Below, in pieces: positions 18,804-27,146 of a DNA stretch of 64,000 nt. Source of the DNA: Caldilineaceae bacterium (GTDB lineage Bacteria; Chloroflexota; Anaerolineae; Caldilineales; Caldilineaceae); NCBI GenBank assembly GCA_020634755.1, contig JACKBC010000014.1:62001-126000 (forward strand). The letters are read 5' to 3'. Every line of letters begins with the position of its first letter. Positions within the stretch are counted from its first letter, which is position 1. The position numbers and the translations under genes are program-made. The notes below the pieces were generated by a model. The model did not search any database and was not told where the DNA came from. It saw only the letters and a program-made list of their open reading frames with translations.

Positions 18804-18940
18804 AATCGTACAACAGAGTGCATCGACTCATAATCATGCCCGATCTATGGCAAGTGTGCAAATTGTTGCATTGAATCAAAAACTAATTTAGATCGGCTAT
18901 TAGGGCCAGAGCGTACCATAAAAAAGCAGGGCTAAAACCC

Positions 18941-18986
18941 GCGGCTGACACGGAAAAGCGGTCTCAACCGCTTGCCATGTAGCCGC
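18941..18986. repeat. Nested hairpin in the 18.9-19.05 kb spacer
   Basis: The outer words gcggct/agccgc enclose aagcggt-ctca-accgctt, a clean stem-loop. A T-rich stretch follows further right. It may act as a terminator or simply be one of the many spacer hairpins. Confidence 0.5.
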
Positions 18987-19062
18987 AGCGGCGGCTTTTC
19001 ATTGTGAGCGGCCGGATTTATCCGTTGCGATTACGAAGTTCGCGATTGCCCTAGATCGGCTA

Positions 19063-19091
19063 TTGACAATTATCAAAATCTATGCCATACT
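19063..19091 (+). promoter_or_regulatory. Sigma-70-type promoter for the structured leader
   Basis: TTGACA at 19063-19068, 17-base spacing, then CATACT at 19086-19091. This is the best -35 box in the region. Transcription would begin near 19098 and enter the leader peptide/hairpin/terminator segment ahead of the HAD gene. Confidence 0.7.
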
Positions 19092-19232
19092 ATGCACAGC
19101 TGGGCGAGATTCAGCACATGAATGCGGATCGCTAGCCACAGAATCTTTCACGACAATACTGTGTTTGAAATGATACTGTGCGCAGACGCCGAGCCTATAA
19201 TCGCTATCCTAATAAAAAAGGAGGTGATGCAA

Positions 19233-19286
19233 ATGGATCATAGTACCAGTACACGTCCGGCAGCATCACCTCTGAGCAGCTTCTAA
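19233..19286 (+). CDS. Putative 17-residue leader peptide
   Basis: A tiny frame, MDHSTSTRPAASPLSSF, with an exceptionally strong ribosome-binding site (aaaggaggtgat) five bases before the ATG. It is Ser-rich (5 of 17). Its last codons overlap the 5' arm of a 13-bp hairpin, and an intrinsic terminator follows, the layout of a transcription attenuator. There is no run of one regulatory amino acid apart from Ala-Ala and Ser-Ser, so the signal sensed is unclear. It could equally be a small regulatory RNA with an incidental frame. Confidence 0.5.
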   Translation: MDHSTSTRPAASPLSSF

Positions 19287-19317
19287 CCAATCTGCTCAAA
19301 AAGAGATGCTGCCGGAC
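19255..19317 (+). ncRNA. Structured leader RNA: nested hairpins
   Basis: A perfect 13-bp inverted repeat (gtccggcagcatc at 19255-19267, gatgctgccggac at 19305-19317) encloses a second stem, gagcag/ctgctc. With the upstream promoter, leader peptide and downstream terminator this resembles an attenuator or a stand-alone small RNA of about 260 bases. Confidence 0.6.
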
Positions 19318-19327
19318 ATCAATCAAA

Positions 19328-19358
19328 AGGGCCTCTACTCGTTGTAGAGGCCTTTTTG
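19328..19358 (+). terminator. Intrinsic terminator of the leader RNA
   Basis: aggcctctac-type stem (ggcctctactcgttgtagaggcc) followed by ttttt. It ends 35 bases before the HAD gene start, so readthrough would be needed to express that gene from the 19063 promoter. Confidence 0.85.
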
Positions 19359-19392
19359 CTTTCTGCACCAGAATGGAAAATGGGGATGAGCT

Positions 19393-19998
19393 GTGAAGGT
19401 AATTATTTTTGATTTAGGACGTGTGCTGGTCGATTATGATCATGCACAGACATTGGCTGGGATGGCGGCCATAAGCCAAGTGGCCAGTGATGAAATTCGC
19501 TCTCTCACGGCTGGTGACATTGGCCAAAAGTTTGGGGTAGGCGAGATGAGCGCACGCGAATTTCATGCGTATCTCGTAGCGCAGGCCGGCATGGATGCTA
19601 GCTTTGAAGCGTTTATTGACGCATATGCCGCCGGCCTGGCGCGCAATGAAATCGCGCTGCTTTATGGGCGTTTGCTGCGCTTGCGGCCACACCATAAAAT
19701 TGGCGTTTTGAGTAATACAAATGAGGCCCATGTGCTTTGGCTGCGTCAACATCTGCCCGAGCTGGATGAATTTGACAGCGTGATCATGAGTAATGAAGTG
19801 GGGTTGGCCAAACCGGATGCGGCTATTTACGAGTTGGCGCTGGCCCAGCTGGGCGCAGAGGCAAAACAGGCCATCTTTATTGACGACTTGTCTGAAAATG
19901 TGCGCAGCGCTCAAGCGCTCGGGCTGGCCGGCATTGTGCATGAAAACTGGCGCAAAACCACATCCCAATTAGAAAAGTGGCTGATGAGCCCGGCATGA
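19393..19998 (+). CDS. HAD-superfamily hydrolase, YihX-like
   Basis: A 201-residue HAD-IA hydrolase. Motif I is FDLGRVLVDYD, the single-Asp DLGxV form seen in YihX-type sugar phosphatases. Motif II is GVLSNTNE and motif III/IV region is GLAKPDAAIY...FIDDLSENV. The substrate is probably a small phosphorylated sugar or metabolite, not resolvable here. The start codon is GTG. The stop overlaps the ATG of the radical SAM gene by four bases, so the two are coupled. It is preceded by the structured leader and terminator, which may control it. Confidence 0.85.
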   Translation: MKVIIFDLGRVLVDYDHAQTLAGMAAISQVASDEIRSLTAGDIGQKFGVGEMSAREFHAYLVAQAGMDASFEAFIDAYAAGLARNEIALLYGRLLRLRPHHKIGVLSNTNEAHVLWLRQHLPELDEFDSVIMSNEVGLAKPDAAIYELALAQLGAEAKQAIFIDDLSENVRSAQALGLAGIVHENWRKTTSQLEKWLMSPA

Positions 19999-20873
19999 AC
20001 GTGGATACGACGCCGCGCCCGGCCAGCGGCGCGCTGACCAAAACCGGCGGCTTTTTGGCTGGCTTTACCCACACGCTGCAACCTTATATTGGCTGCCAAT
20101 TCGGCTGCGAATATTGTTATGTCAAAGGGCTGAGCGTTCATCGGTTTCACCAGCCGGCACTGGCGTGGGGGCAATATGCGCATCCGCGCGTGGGCATTGC
20201 CGAAAAGTTGGGCAAAGAGTTGGCGCGCTATGCGGCCAAAGGCGAACTGGAGCAACTTTCGATCTTTATGTCGAGCGCCACCGATCCCTATCAGGGCTTG
20301 GAGCGTCGCTGGCGCTTGAGCCGTGCCTGCTTGGACCGCTTCTTGGAGATGCCACCTGGTTTGCTCGTATTGCAAACGCGTTCTCCCTTTGTGCAGGATG
20401 ATTTGGCGCGGCTGGCGGCATTGGGGTCGCGTGGTTGGCTCAACTTTACGTTGGAAACCGATCTAGACGATGTGCGGCGCGCCGTAACGCCCCGTTGTCC
20501 GGCGATTGCCCAGCGTGTGGAGACAATCCGTCGAGCGCGTCAGGCGGGGCTCAATGTCCAAGTGACTGTCAGTCCGTGCCTGCCCTATTCTAGCCCGGCC
20601 CAATTTGGGGCGCTGCTCTTGTCATTGGGACAGCGGGTTATTGTGGACAGCTATACAAGTGGCGACGGATTGCAGGGCAAGCGGACCGCCGCCACCGCGA
20701 TTCCCGCCCTGTATGAATCACAAGCGTGGGGGAACTGGCGTTCTGAAGATGCTGCGTGCGCGCTCCATGCATGGCTGACTAGCCGGGCGGGAGAGCGTAT
20801 TGGCTGGTCGCAGGCGGGCTTTACCAAGCTTGTAGCGGCAAAATGGCCCAACGGGCACAATAACCGTCAATAA
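19995..20873 (+). CDS. Spore photolyase-like radical SAM protein
   Basis: 292 residues. The cluster motif IGCQFGCEYCYV (C-x3-C-x2-C) near residue 33 binds the 4Fe-4S cluster used to cleave S-adenosylmethionine. The following IFMSSATDPYQGLE and LETDLDDVRRAVTP match the SPL/Rv2578c-like radical SAM group. No characteristic C-terminal cysteine of true spore photolyase was identified, so DNA repair is not assured. The ATG at 19995 overlapping the HAD stop (ATGA) is chosen over the GTG at 19977. Confidence 0.8.
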   Translation: MNVDTTPRPASGALTKTGGFLAGFTHTLQPYIGCQFGCEYCYVKGLSVHRFHQPALAWGQYAHPRVGIAEKLGKELARYAAKGELEQLSIFMSSATDPYQGLERRWRLSRACLDRFLEMPPGLLVLQTRSPFVQDDLARLAALGSRGWLNFTLETDLDDVRRAVTPRCPAIAQRVETIRRARQAGLNVQVTVSPCLPYSSPAQFGALLLSLGQRVIVDSYTSGDGLQGKRTAATAIPALYESQAWGNWRSEDAACALHAWLTSRAGERIGWSQAGFTKLVAAKWPNGHNNRQ

Positions 20874-20910
20874 ACTTTCTCAAAGATGCTTGATAGATAA
20901 TTATCTGTAG

Positions 20911-20985
20911 ACCGCAACGACAAAAGATAAGGCCGGAATTACCAATCAAGATCGATGCCTGTATCGCCAACACCGTTGCGGTGGA
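20911..20985. repeat. Hairpin repeat family B, copy 2
   Basis: accgcaacg at the left and cgttgcggt at the right can pair. The core shares ataaggccggaatt and gccaacaccgttgcg with 18722-18803. Confidence 0.75.
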
Positions 20986-21011
20986 CTAATAACGTACTAA
21001 CTAGTCGACAA

Positions 21012-21053
21012 AAAAAAGAGGGGATGCGACCACGTCGCATCCCCTCTTTTTTG
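21012..21053. terminator. Bidirectional intrinsic terminator
   Basis: aaaaaagaggggatgcgac and gtcgcatcccctctttttt form a long perfect stem with A/T runs on both sides. It terminates the cold-shock gene on the minus strand and the radical SAM transcript on the plus strand. Confidence 0.93.
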
Positions 21054-21061
21054 CTATTGAG

Positions 21062-21274
21062 TTAGATCTTCTGCACGTTGGCAGCGGCGGGACCCTTCTG
21101 GCCCTGCTCGACAGTGAATTCAACGCGATCGCCTTCGGTCAGGCTGCGGAATCCATCGGCCACGATGGCAGAATGATGCACAAAGACGTCTTTAGAGCCC
21201 GATTCGGGTGTAATAAAGCCGAAACCTTTTTGATCGTTGAACCACTTAACGGTTCCTTTTACTCGTTCGCTCAT
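21062..21274 (-). CDS. Cold-shock domain protein (CspA family)
   Basis: A 70-residue single cold-shock domain. RNP1 is KGFGFI and RNP2 is VFVHH, with the usual start GTVKWFN. It binds single-stranded RNA/DNA and acts as an RNA chaperone. The start at 21274 gives the standard family length; the in-frame extension upstream is leader. An excellent promoter lies about 183 bases upstream, leaving a long 5' UTR with a hairpin, as in cold-regulated csp genes. It ends at a strong bidirectional terminator, so it is a single-gene transcript. Confidence 0.95.
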   Translation of the reverse strand: MSERVKGTVKWFNDQKGFGFITPESGSKDVFVHHSAIVADGFRSLTEGDRVEFTVEQGQKGPAAANVQKI

Positions 21275-21369
21275 TGTTGGAAAACTCCCTTTTGGATGAA
21301 AAGATGCTGCCGCTGTTATTGGTGTGATAAAAGTGGCCAGCGATAGTAGATTCGTACAAAACGCGGTCG

Positions 21370-21413
21370 TTCCCAACAAAATAAAAACAGGCGCCCAGAC
21401 TGGTAAGTCCGAG
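21370..21413 (-). promoter_or_regulatory. Hairpin in the cold-shock mRNA leader
   Basis: The words aaacaggc and gcctgttt form an 8-bp perfect stem in the long 5' UTR. A role in temperature control is inferred from analogy with cspA leaders. Confidence 0.45.
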
Positions 21414-21463
21414 TTGCCTGTTTTGTCACTCGTAAAAGAACTTACTGCATCTTGCAAGATACC

Positions 21464-21492
21464 ATCTTAGCATAGGCAAAATTCATTGTCAA
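21464..21492 (-). promoter_or_regulatory. Sigma-70-type promoter of the cold-shock gene
   Basis: On the minus strand, TTGACA (21487-21492), 17 bases, TAAGAT (21464-21469). Start of transcription expected near 21457. Confidence 0.8.
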
Positions 21493-21539
21493 ATTTCGAT
21501 GTAATAAAACAGTATATTTCTGTTACCGCATGATCATTT

Positions 21540-22316
21540 TTACTGATTGCACACGTCAAACGCGCTGCGCAGGGCGGCCAGCGTATCCCCTAGGGGCCGA
21601 AACTCATGGCCAACGTATAAGTCATAGCCAGTTTGGGCAATGGCTTTGCAGATGCCCGCATAGTTCATCTCTTGCGTATCGTCTAAATCGTTGCGACCTG
21701 GATTGCCCGCCGTGTGAAAGTGCCCGATCCACTTGATGTTCTCACGAATCGTGCGAATCACATCACCTTCCATAATCTGCATATGGTAAATATCATAGAG
21801 CAGCTTGACGCGCGGACTATTGACCTTTTCACAGACGGCCACGCCCCAAGCCGTGTGATCGCACTGGTATCCAGGGTGATCGACTTTGGAGTTGAGCAGC
21901 TCAATGTTGAGATTTACCCCTTTTTGCTCGGCATAGGGCGCAATGAGACGCAGCCCATCAGCCGTGGCGTCAATGGCCTCAATTTCGCTCATGTGGGGCT
22001 GGCGATTGCCGCTGAAGCAGATCACGCCCGGAATGCCGTGATGCGCGGCAATGTCAATGCTTGTGCGCAGTTCCGCCTCAATGCGTGCGTGGTTGCTACG
22101 TTTGTTGAGGCCATCTGGCAGTGATGCGTGGCCCACCATGCTGGCCACAGTTAAATTGTGACGGCGCGCGGTGGCCACAACCTCCTCAAAATCTTCACCG
22201 CGACCCCATAGCTCAATGGCGGCATAGCCAATTTCGGCGGCTGTGGCAGCTACTGTGTCCAGCGTAATGCCAGGTCGTTGGAACATTGGATAACAGATCG
22301 ATTGTTTGATGGGCAT
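21540..22316 (-). CDS. Hydroxypyruvate isomerase-like TIM-barrel protein
   Basis: 258 residues of the AP-endonuclease-2/xylose-isomerase-like TIM barrel family. The lines NIELLNSKVDHPGYQCDHT, LLYDIYHMQIMEGD, IGHFHTAGNPGRN and YVGHEFRP follow hydroxypyruvate isomerase (Hyi) and carry the Glu, Asp, His and Glu metal ligands. The reaction would be hydroxypyruvate to tartronate semialdehyde, or an isomerisation of a related keto-sugar. An aagga site within a doubled 16-base sequence (atatatcgggttcctt, twice) precedes the start. It stands alone between the cold-shock gene and a phosphatase. Confidence 0.82.
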   Translation of the reverse strand: MPIKQSICYPMFQRPGITLDTVAATAAEIGYAAIELWGRGEDFEEVVATARRHNLTVASMVGHASLPDGLNKRSNHARIEAELRTSIDIAAHHGIPGVICFSGNRQPHMSEIEAIDATADGLRLIAPYAEQKGVNLNIELLNSKVDHPGYQCDHTAWGVAVCEKVNSPRVKLLYDIYHMQIMEGDVIRTIRENIKWIGHFHTAGNPGRNDLDDTQEMNYAGICKAIAQTGYDLYVGHEFRPLGDTLAALRSAFDVCNQ

Positions 22317-22356
22317 AATATATCGGGTTCCTTATATATCGGGTTCCTTCTTTGGG

Positions 22357-22434
22357 ACTTACGCAAGCCTGGCGGCAAAATCGTCAGGTCAGCTATGTTG
22401 TGCACTCATGTCGCTCTACGAGCGCTGCGTAAGT
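22357..22434. repeat. Palindromic repeat family A, short subtype
   Basis: Ends acttacgcaagcct and gcgctgcgtaagt. It shares the inner words ggtcagctatgtt with the copy at 50101-50177. Confidence 0.75.
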
Positions 22435-22478
22435 CATGCTTTTGGGATGTTCACAACTTGCTTTATTCCTCCACAACT

Positions 22479-23306
22479 TTATTCCTCCACAACGTGGACA
22501 AACCCCGGGCCGCCCAGGTACAGCCCACCATCCACATTGACGCATAGGTCATCGGCATAAATATGCGCCTGGATGATCTGCTGTGGTTGCTGTTGGGTCA
22601 TGTACGGAATGGGCGTGTGGCCGTGGATAATTTGGGTGGCTAGCCGGCTTTGGCGCTCTGGGCCGCTGTAAATGCGCAGGAAAATTTGGGCGCGCTCCAC
22701 ATGGTTCATGGGGACTTCGGCCATGATTTGGCCGCGCACAAAGGCCAATCGTTCGGTAAAGGCCACCAGCAGCTGGTCCCATTCATATTCGTTGCTGCTT
22801 TGCAACACTTGGCCAATGTGCCGGTTCACTTCCTCGATTGAGCGCCCGTAGCCGATATAAAAAAGTGCATCCGCATGCATGAGCAGCCGATCTTCCACCT
22901 GCACCATGGCCGGCAAATTGGAGAGCCATTCTACATGCGCGGCGGTAAGGCGCTCCAAATCGCTCACCTGGCCGCCATTGTAGTGCCAGTCTCCCCAAAA
23001 GCTGCCGCCCGGTCCATCGGTTTCCTGCATGCCAAAACGGTGAGCAGCCAACAATAGCGGCTCGTGGTTGCCCATGAGCGCCACCACCTGACCGCCGGCC
23101 AACTCGGCTTCGCGCTGCAAGCGCATAACCAGATCGATGCACTCAATTCCCTGCGGGCCGCGATCGCAGAAATCGCCCATAAAGCAGAGCGTGGCATCGC
23201 CAGCCGCCCAATGCAGATCAGCATCGACAAGATTGGCGGCGCGCAGAAGATTCATCAATCGCGTGTAATGGCCGTGGAGGTCTCCAATTACATAAAAAGG
23301 CTGCAC
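22479..23306 (-). CDS. Metallophosphoesterase (PPP-type)
   Basis: 275 residues with the PPP metal motifs GDLHGH (residues 8-13), GDFCDRG and GNHE, and C-terminal IIHGHTPIP. This is the ApaH/serine-threonine phosphatase-like calcineurin fold with two metal ions. It may hydrolyse phosphoproteins or dinucleoside polyphosphates; the sequence does not decide. The spacer after its stop contains a short direct repeat (ttattcctccacaac, twice). It is followed, 45 bases upstream on the same strand, by the PLP enzyme gene. Confidence 0.88.
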   Translation of the reverse strand: MQPFYVIGDLHGHYTRLMNLLRAANLVDADLHWAAGDATLCFMGDFCDRGPQGIECIDLVMRLQREAELAGGQVVALMGNHEPLLLAAHRFGMQETDGPGGSFWGDWHYNGGQVSDLERLTAAHVEWLSNLPAMVQVEDRLLMHADALFYIGYGRSIEEVNRHIGQVLQSSNEYEWDQLLVAFTERLAFVRGQIMAEVPMNHVERAQIFLRIYSGPERQSRLATQIIHGHTPIPYMTQQQPQQIIQAHIYADDLCVNVDGGLYLGGPGFVHVVEE

Positions 23307-23351
23307 GAAAATATTTCCTCAGGTTGGTGTTTGGAAACTATCATTGCTTGG

Positions 23352-24506
23352 CTAGGTTGTAAGCTGAACGGGGGCCGACATGGCCTCTTCAAGGTCGGCG
23401 ATTAGATCATCTATGTGTTCCAGGCCCACCGAAACACGCAGCAGATTATCTGGCGTTTTGGTGTTTGGCCCCTCAACAGTGGCGCGGTGTTCAATCAGAC
23501 TTTCGACACCGCCCAAGCTGGTGGCCTGTGTAAAGAGTTTGGTGCGCCCGGCCAGCGCCTGGGCATTCTGTTTGCCCGTGTGCAGTTCATCCGGGCACAG
23601 CTGGAAGGACAACATGCCGCCAAAATCGCTCATTTGACGTTTGGCAATTTCATGCCCCGGATGTTCTTCCAGCCCCGGATAGTGAACCTGGCACACTTTG
23701 GGATGTTGCTGCAAATAGCGGGCCAGCTTCATGGCATTGGCGCAGTGACCCCGCATGCGGTAGGGCAACGTGCGGATGCCGCGCAAGAGCAGCCAGCAAT
23801 CAAACGGCGAAGGTACGGCGCCGCCCGCCTTTTGGATCGTCTGAATACGGTGGAAGAACTCATCGTGCTCACGCGCAATCACGGCGCCGCCCAGCAGATC
23901 GCTGTGGCCGCCTAGATATTTGGTGGTGGCGTGGACGGCCAGATCTGCACCCAGCTCCAGCGTACGTTGCAAAATTGGCGTGGGCCACGTGGCATCACAG
24001 GCGCAAATGGCGCCGGCGGCGTGGGCAATTTCGGCCACTGCTGCCACATCGGTAATTTTGAGCAGCGGGTTGGAAGGCGTCTCGATCCAGATGAGCTTGG
24101 TGGCTGGACGCACGGCGGCTCGCACTGCGTCCAGATTGGTCATATCTACCTGCGTATAGGCCAGACCCCACGGCGCAAAAAGCTCATCGACCATCTTGCG
24201 CGTGCCAAAGTAAATATCATCGGGCATAATGGCGTGGTCACCGGGGCGCAACGCTTGAAAGACGCTCATAATGGCCGCCATACCCGAGGCAAAGGCCGAG
24301 GCGCACTTGCCGCCTTCCAGCGCACAAAGCGTGTTTTCCAGCGCCTGCCGCGTTGGGTTTTCAGAGCGAATGTAGGTATACCCATGGGGATACGTGCCGT
24401 CGGCGCTGCGTTGAAACGTGGTGGAAAGGTGCAGCGGCGGCATGACCGCGCCGGTGGTCGGGTCGATCTGCGCCCCGGCATGAATGGCAATAGTTTCAAT
24501 ATTCAT
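23352..24506 (-). CDS. Cys/Met metabolism PLP enzyme (cystathionine gamma-synthase/lyase family)
   Basis: About 384 residues from the Met at 24506. The PLP-binding lysine is in HATTKYLGGHSD; SGMAAIMS, IETPSNPLLKITD and SPFDCWLLLRGIRTL are family signatures. It catalyses either cystathionine synthesis or cleavage; the exact reaction is uncertain. The start is placed at MNIETIAIHAG, the usual N-terminus of the family; an upstream frame to 24602 looks like leader. It has a relative in this window at 55365-56612 with the longer methionine gamma-lyase-like form. Confidence 0.88.
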   Translation of the reverse strand: MNIETIAIHAGAQIDPTTGAVMPPLHLSTTFQRSADGTYPHGYTYIRSENPTRQALENTLCALEGGKCASAFASGMAAIMSVFQALRPGDHAIMPDDIYFGTRKMVDELFAPWGLAYTQVDMTNLDAVRAAVRPATKLIWIETPSNPLLKITDVAAVAEIAHAAGAICACDATWPTPILQRTLELGADLAVHATTKYLGGHSDLLGGAVIAREHDEFFHRIQTIQKAGGAVPSPFDCWLLLRGIRTLPYRMRGHCANAMKLARYLQQHPKVCQVHYPGLEEHPGHEIAKRQMSDFGGMLSFQLCPDELHTGKQNAQALAGRTKLFTQATSLGGVESLIEHRATVEGPNTKTPDNLLRVSVGLEHIDDLIADLEEAMSAPVQLTT

Positions 24507-24710
24507 GGGGTATTGTATCTTTCGAATATAGGTTTGGCTTTGATATACATACAATAAATGATAGTTACACAAGATCCCGTTGAGCCAGTAGGATTTAGGC
24601 AAGCCTGGAATAAACGTTTAACAGTTACCTGAAATTGTAACTGCGGCCCAATGGTGTGTCAAAATACTCTGTGCAAAGTCGACCTACAGCAGGAGATATG
24701 TCAGTGGAAA

Positions 24711-24756
24711 TATGACAGTAGCGCTAATGTGACAGTAGCGCTAATGTGACGGTAGC
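24711..24756. repeat. Short tandem repeat upstream of the CBS gene
   Basis: A 17-18 base unit (tgacagtagcgctaatg) is repeated twice and partly a third time, each with the palindrome agcgct. It sits about 65 bases before the CBS gene and could be a regulator-binding array. Confidence 0.6.
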
Positions 24757-24817
24757 CGAGGTCTTGAGGTATCATTGGGCATAATATAGAATAGATTACC
24801 CAGAACAGGGAGGATAT

Positions 24818-25315
24818 ATGAAAGCTAGTGAATTGATGACGTCGCCGGCGATTACGGTTAAGTCAGAGACGGCTATTCGCGAGGTGGCCGCCATCATGCG
24901 CAAAAACCAGATCAGCGGCGTACCCGTGGTGGATGCCGCGGACAAACTGTTGGGCATTGTGACCGAGATCAACCTGATTATGCGCAATGCGCCCATTATT
25001 GGCCCCAACTACATTTCTGTGCTTTCGGGGCTAATCCCGATTGAATTGGGGCAATATCGGCGTTATCGAGATCAGCTTCGACAGGTGCTGGCTACCACGG
25101 CCGGGGAGTTGATGTTCCGCGATGTGAAAACTGTTTCGCCACATACTGAGCTGGAAACGCTGATGGAACTCATGGAGGATCCGGAAGTGACGTCTCTGCC
25201 GGTCGTGGATGGCGGCAAGGTTGTCGGGATTGTGACCCGCACCGATCTGGTGCGTCTGATTGAGCAACTGGAGATGACATCTGAAGAACCTCCGCAGACG
25301 TCCGCAGAAGACTAA
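24818..25315 (+). CDS. CBS-domain pair protein
   Basis: 165 residues with two CBS motifs: residues about 1-60 (MTSPAITVKSETAIREVAAI...GVPVVDAADKLLGIVTE) and about 95-155 (MFRDVKTVSPHTELETLMEL...LPVVDGGKVVGIVTRTDL). Such Bateman modules bind adenosine nucleotides and act as energy sensors. The insert between them is variable. A ggagg site lies eight bases before the ATG. It ends at an imperfect agccgcc/ggcggct hairpin with a T-rich tail (25344-25396). Confidence 0.9.
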   Translation: MKASELMTSPAITVKSETAIREVAAIMRKNQISGVPVVDAADKLLGIVTEINLIMRNAPIIGPNYISVLSGLIPIELGQYRRYRDQLRQVLATTAGELMFRDVKTVSPHTELETLMELMEDPEVTSLPVVDGGKVVGIVTRTDLVRLIEQLEMTSEEPPQTSAED

Positions 25316-25554
25316 GTGATATTGCCATTACGTTATGCACACTAGCCGCCTCGGTCTAATCCCAAGTAGTGTTTGGGTGTACAGGGGCGGCTTTTATTGT
25401 TGGACTTGCACACGCCTAGTGTCTGTTGGCATTTTGTGATGCCTCGCGTTGAAATGCCGGTCTGCTAAGCAAAGTACGCTAAAGCGCACTAACTTATAGC
25501 CGTCTTGAGCCGGTTTCATTGCCCCCGATATTTTCAACAAGCGCGATACAACTT

Positions 25555-25625
25555 TTGACCCGTCTTCAGCCTGTATGATATGATCGTGCACAGTTACTTA
25601 CACGTGTCAGGTAACACGTGACAGT
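25555..25625 (+). promoter_or_regulatory. Promoter and paired operator-like sites before the truncated LacI gene
   Basis: TTGACC (25555-25560), 18 bases, TATGAT (25579-25584). Downstream, acacgtgtcag and acacgtgacag stand in direct repeat (about 25600-25625), each with cacgtg. These may be operator half-sites for self-regulation. Confidence 0.5.
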
Positions 25626-25707
25626 GATATGGCTAAGTGCACAGTCAAGCCTTCCCCAGCTCCTCAAACGCTGCAATCGAATCGTGCAAGTGGATTTTTG
25701 TTAGACT

Positions 25708-26880
25708 ATGAAGTTACCGACGCAAGCTGATGTTGCGCGGCTGGCCGGGGTTTCCCGGGCCACCGTCTCATATGTGGTCAACGACCAGGCCGGGGGCCAG
25801 ATACCCATTTCGGAAGAGACGCGCCAGCGCGTGTTGGCGGCGGTGGCTGAATTGGGCTACGTCCCGGACTCACGCGCCCAGGCGTTGCGCTCGGGCAGCA
25901 CCAAGACCATCGGCTTGATCATTCCCGACATTCAGAACCCCCACTTCTGGGAAATGGCGGCGGGTGTGGAGCAGGAAGCCAGCAAGATAGGGTATCACAT
26001 TCTTCTGTCGAGCATTTCTCCCAAAAGCAGAGACGCAGAAGACGTTTTCGAGAACCTGTCATATCGGCGCATAGACGGGCTGATCATGGTGCCGAGCTTT
26101 ATATACCAATCCCAAAAAGCCCAGAAAACGCTGGCGGATTTGCTCCGGCAGCGTATCCCCATTGTGGGGATGATGTCCAATCTCAGCCAAATTAACCTGG
26201 ATATTGATCGAGTGGTGTCCGATTACCGTGATGCTACATTGGAGATCATGACGCACCTGCTCGATTTGCAGCACCGGCGCATTGGCTTTATCTATGGCAT
26301 CGCCGTTCCCAATTTGGGTGAAGACCGTTTGTCTGCTTATCGGGAAAGTCTGCAATCCGCCAACCTGCGGGTTGATCCGGAGCTGATCGCCTCGTGTGGG
26401 CCAACGATGGAAGATAGTTACCAAGCGACGCTGCGCTTGCTGCAGCTCCCCGACCGACCCACGGCCCTGTTGGTGATCAATGACCTGCTGGCCGTTGGCG
26501 CGTTGCGCGCCATCAGCGATCGCAATCTGCGGGTGCCGCACGATATATCGCTCTTTGGCTATGATGACATTCCGCTGGCCCAGTATATGGTCCCCCGGCT
26601 GAGCACCACGCGATTGACCAGCCCCAATTGCCGCGCTTCATCGGCGCTGAGCTTGCGGTCGTTGAGCACCATCTCCATAGCCACGGCTTTGCCCACGGCG
26701 CGGGTCAGACGCTGGGTGCCGCCCGCGCCGGGAATAATGCCCAGGTTGATTTCGGGCTGGCCAAACTTGGCCGTCTCTGACGCCACGATCATGTCACACG
26801 CCATGGCCAGTTCGCAGCCGCCGCCCAGGCACCATCCGCTAACCGCCGCAATAATTGGCTTGGCAATGGCGGTCAGCTGA
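25708..26880 (+). pseudogene. LacI-family regulator, 3' truncated by rearrangement
   Basis: Residues 1-60 are a LacI helix-turn-helix (ADVARLAGVSRATVSYVVND) and hinge, followed by a periplasmic-binding-like sensor domain. Homology stops at about residue 303 (PLAQYMVPRLSTTRL, near base 26617). Beyond this the frame is only the antisense of the enoyl-CoA hydratase gene, giving about 88 unrelated residues. About 40-50 residues of the sensor domain are lost. The DNA-binding half is intact and has its own promoter, so a truncated repressor could still be made, but effector binding and dimerisation are doubtful. Confidence 0.85.
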
Positions 26881-27146
26881 TCCCAATAATAGATAAAAGG
26901 ATCGTTTATGATCTGGACTACGCTGGCTTGCGCCATTTGCTTGATGTCAGCGCCGGCGGCAAATGCCTTTTCGCTACCGGTGATGACCATGCAGCCCACG
27001 CCTTCACTGGCGTCAAATGCACGCAGCGCCTCCATCAATTCGGCCATGAGGCTGCTGTTGAGGGCGTTGAGCGCCTGGGGACGGTTGAGTTGCACTATGC
27101 CGATGCGGTCTTCTTGACGCACCAGGATGTTTTCGTATTCTGCCAT
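26559..27146 (-). pseudogene. Enoyl-CoA hydratase/isomerase, 3' truncated by rearrangement
   Basis: The first about 178 residues are a good crotonase: QLNRPQALNALN, AFAAGADIKQMA (oxyanion hole), GWCLGGGCELAMACD, FGQPEINLGIIPGAGGTQRL with both catalytic-position Glu residues visible, and ADEARQLGLVNRVV. After base 26603 the frame is antisense of the LacI gene and adds about 14 unrelated residues. Crotonases normally continue for about 60 residues that form the trimer-contacting helices. The product may be unstable or inactive. Start at MAEYENILV (27146). Confidence 0.85.

Noticed and set aside
18133..18879. Reassignment of UGA throughout the genome (for example to Trp or Gly)
   Set aside because: Many intact genes in the window end in TGA, such as the receiver-APH fusion (13743-13745) and the HAD gene (19996-19998).
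26620..26880. The C-terminal extension of the truncated LacI protein as a novel domain
   Set aside because: It is translated antisense of the enoyl-CoA hydratase gene and has low-complexity composition.
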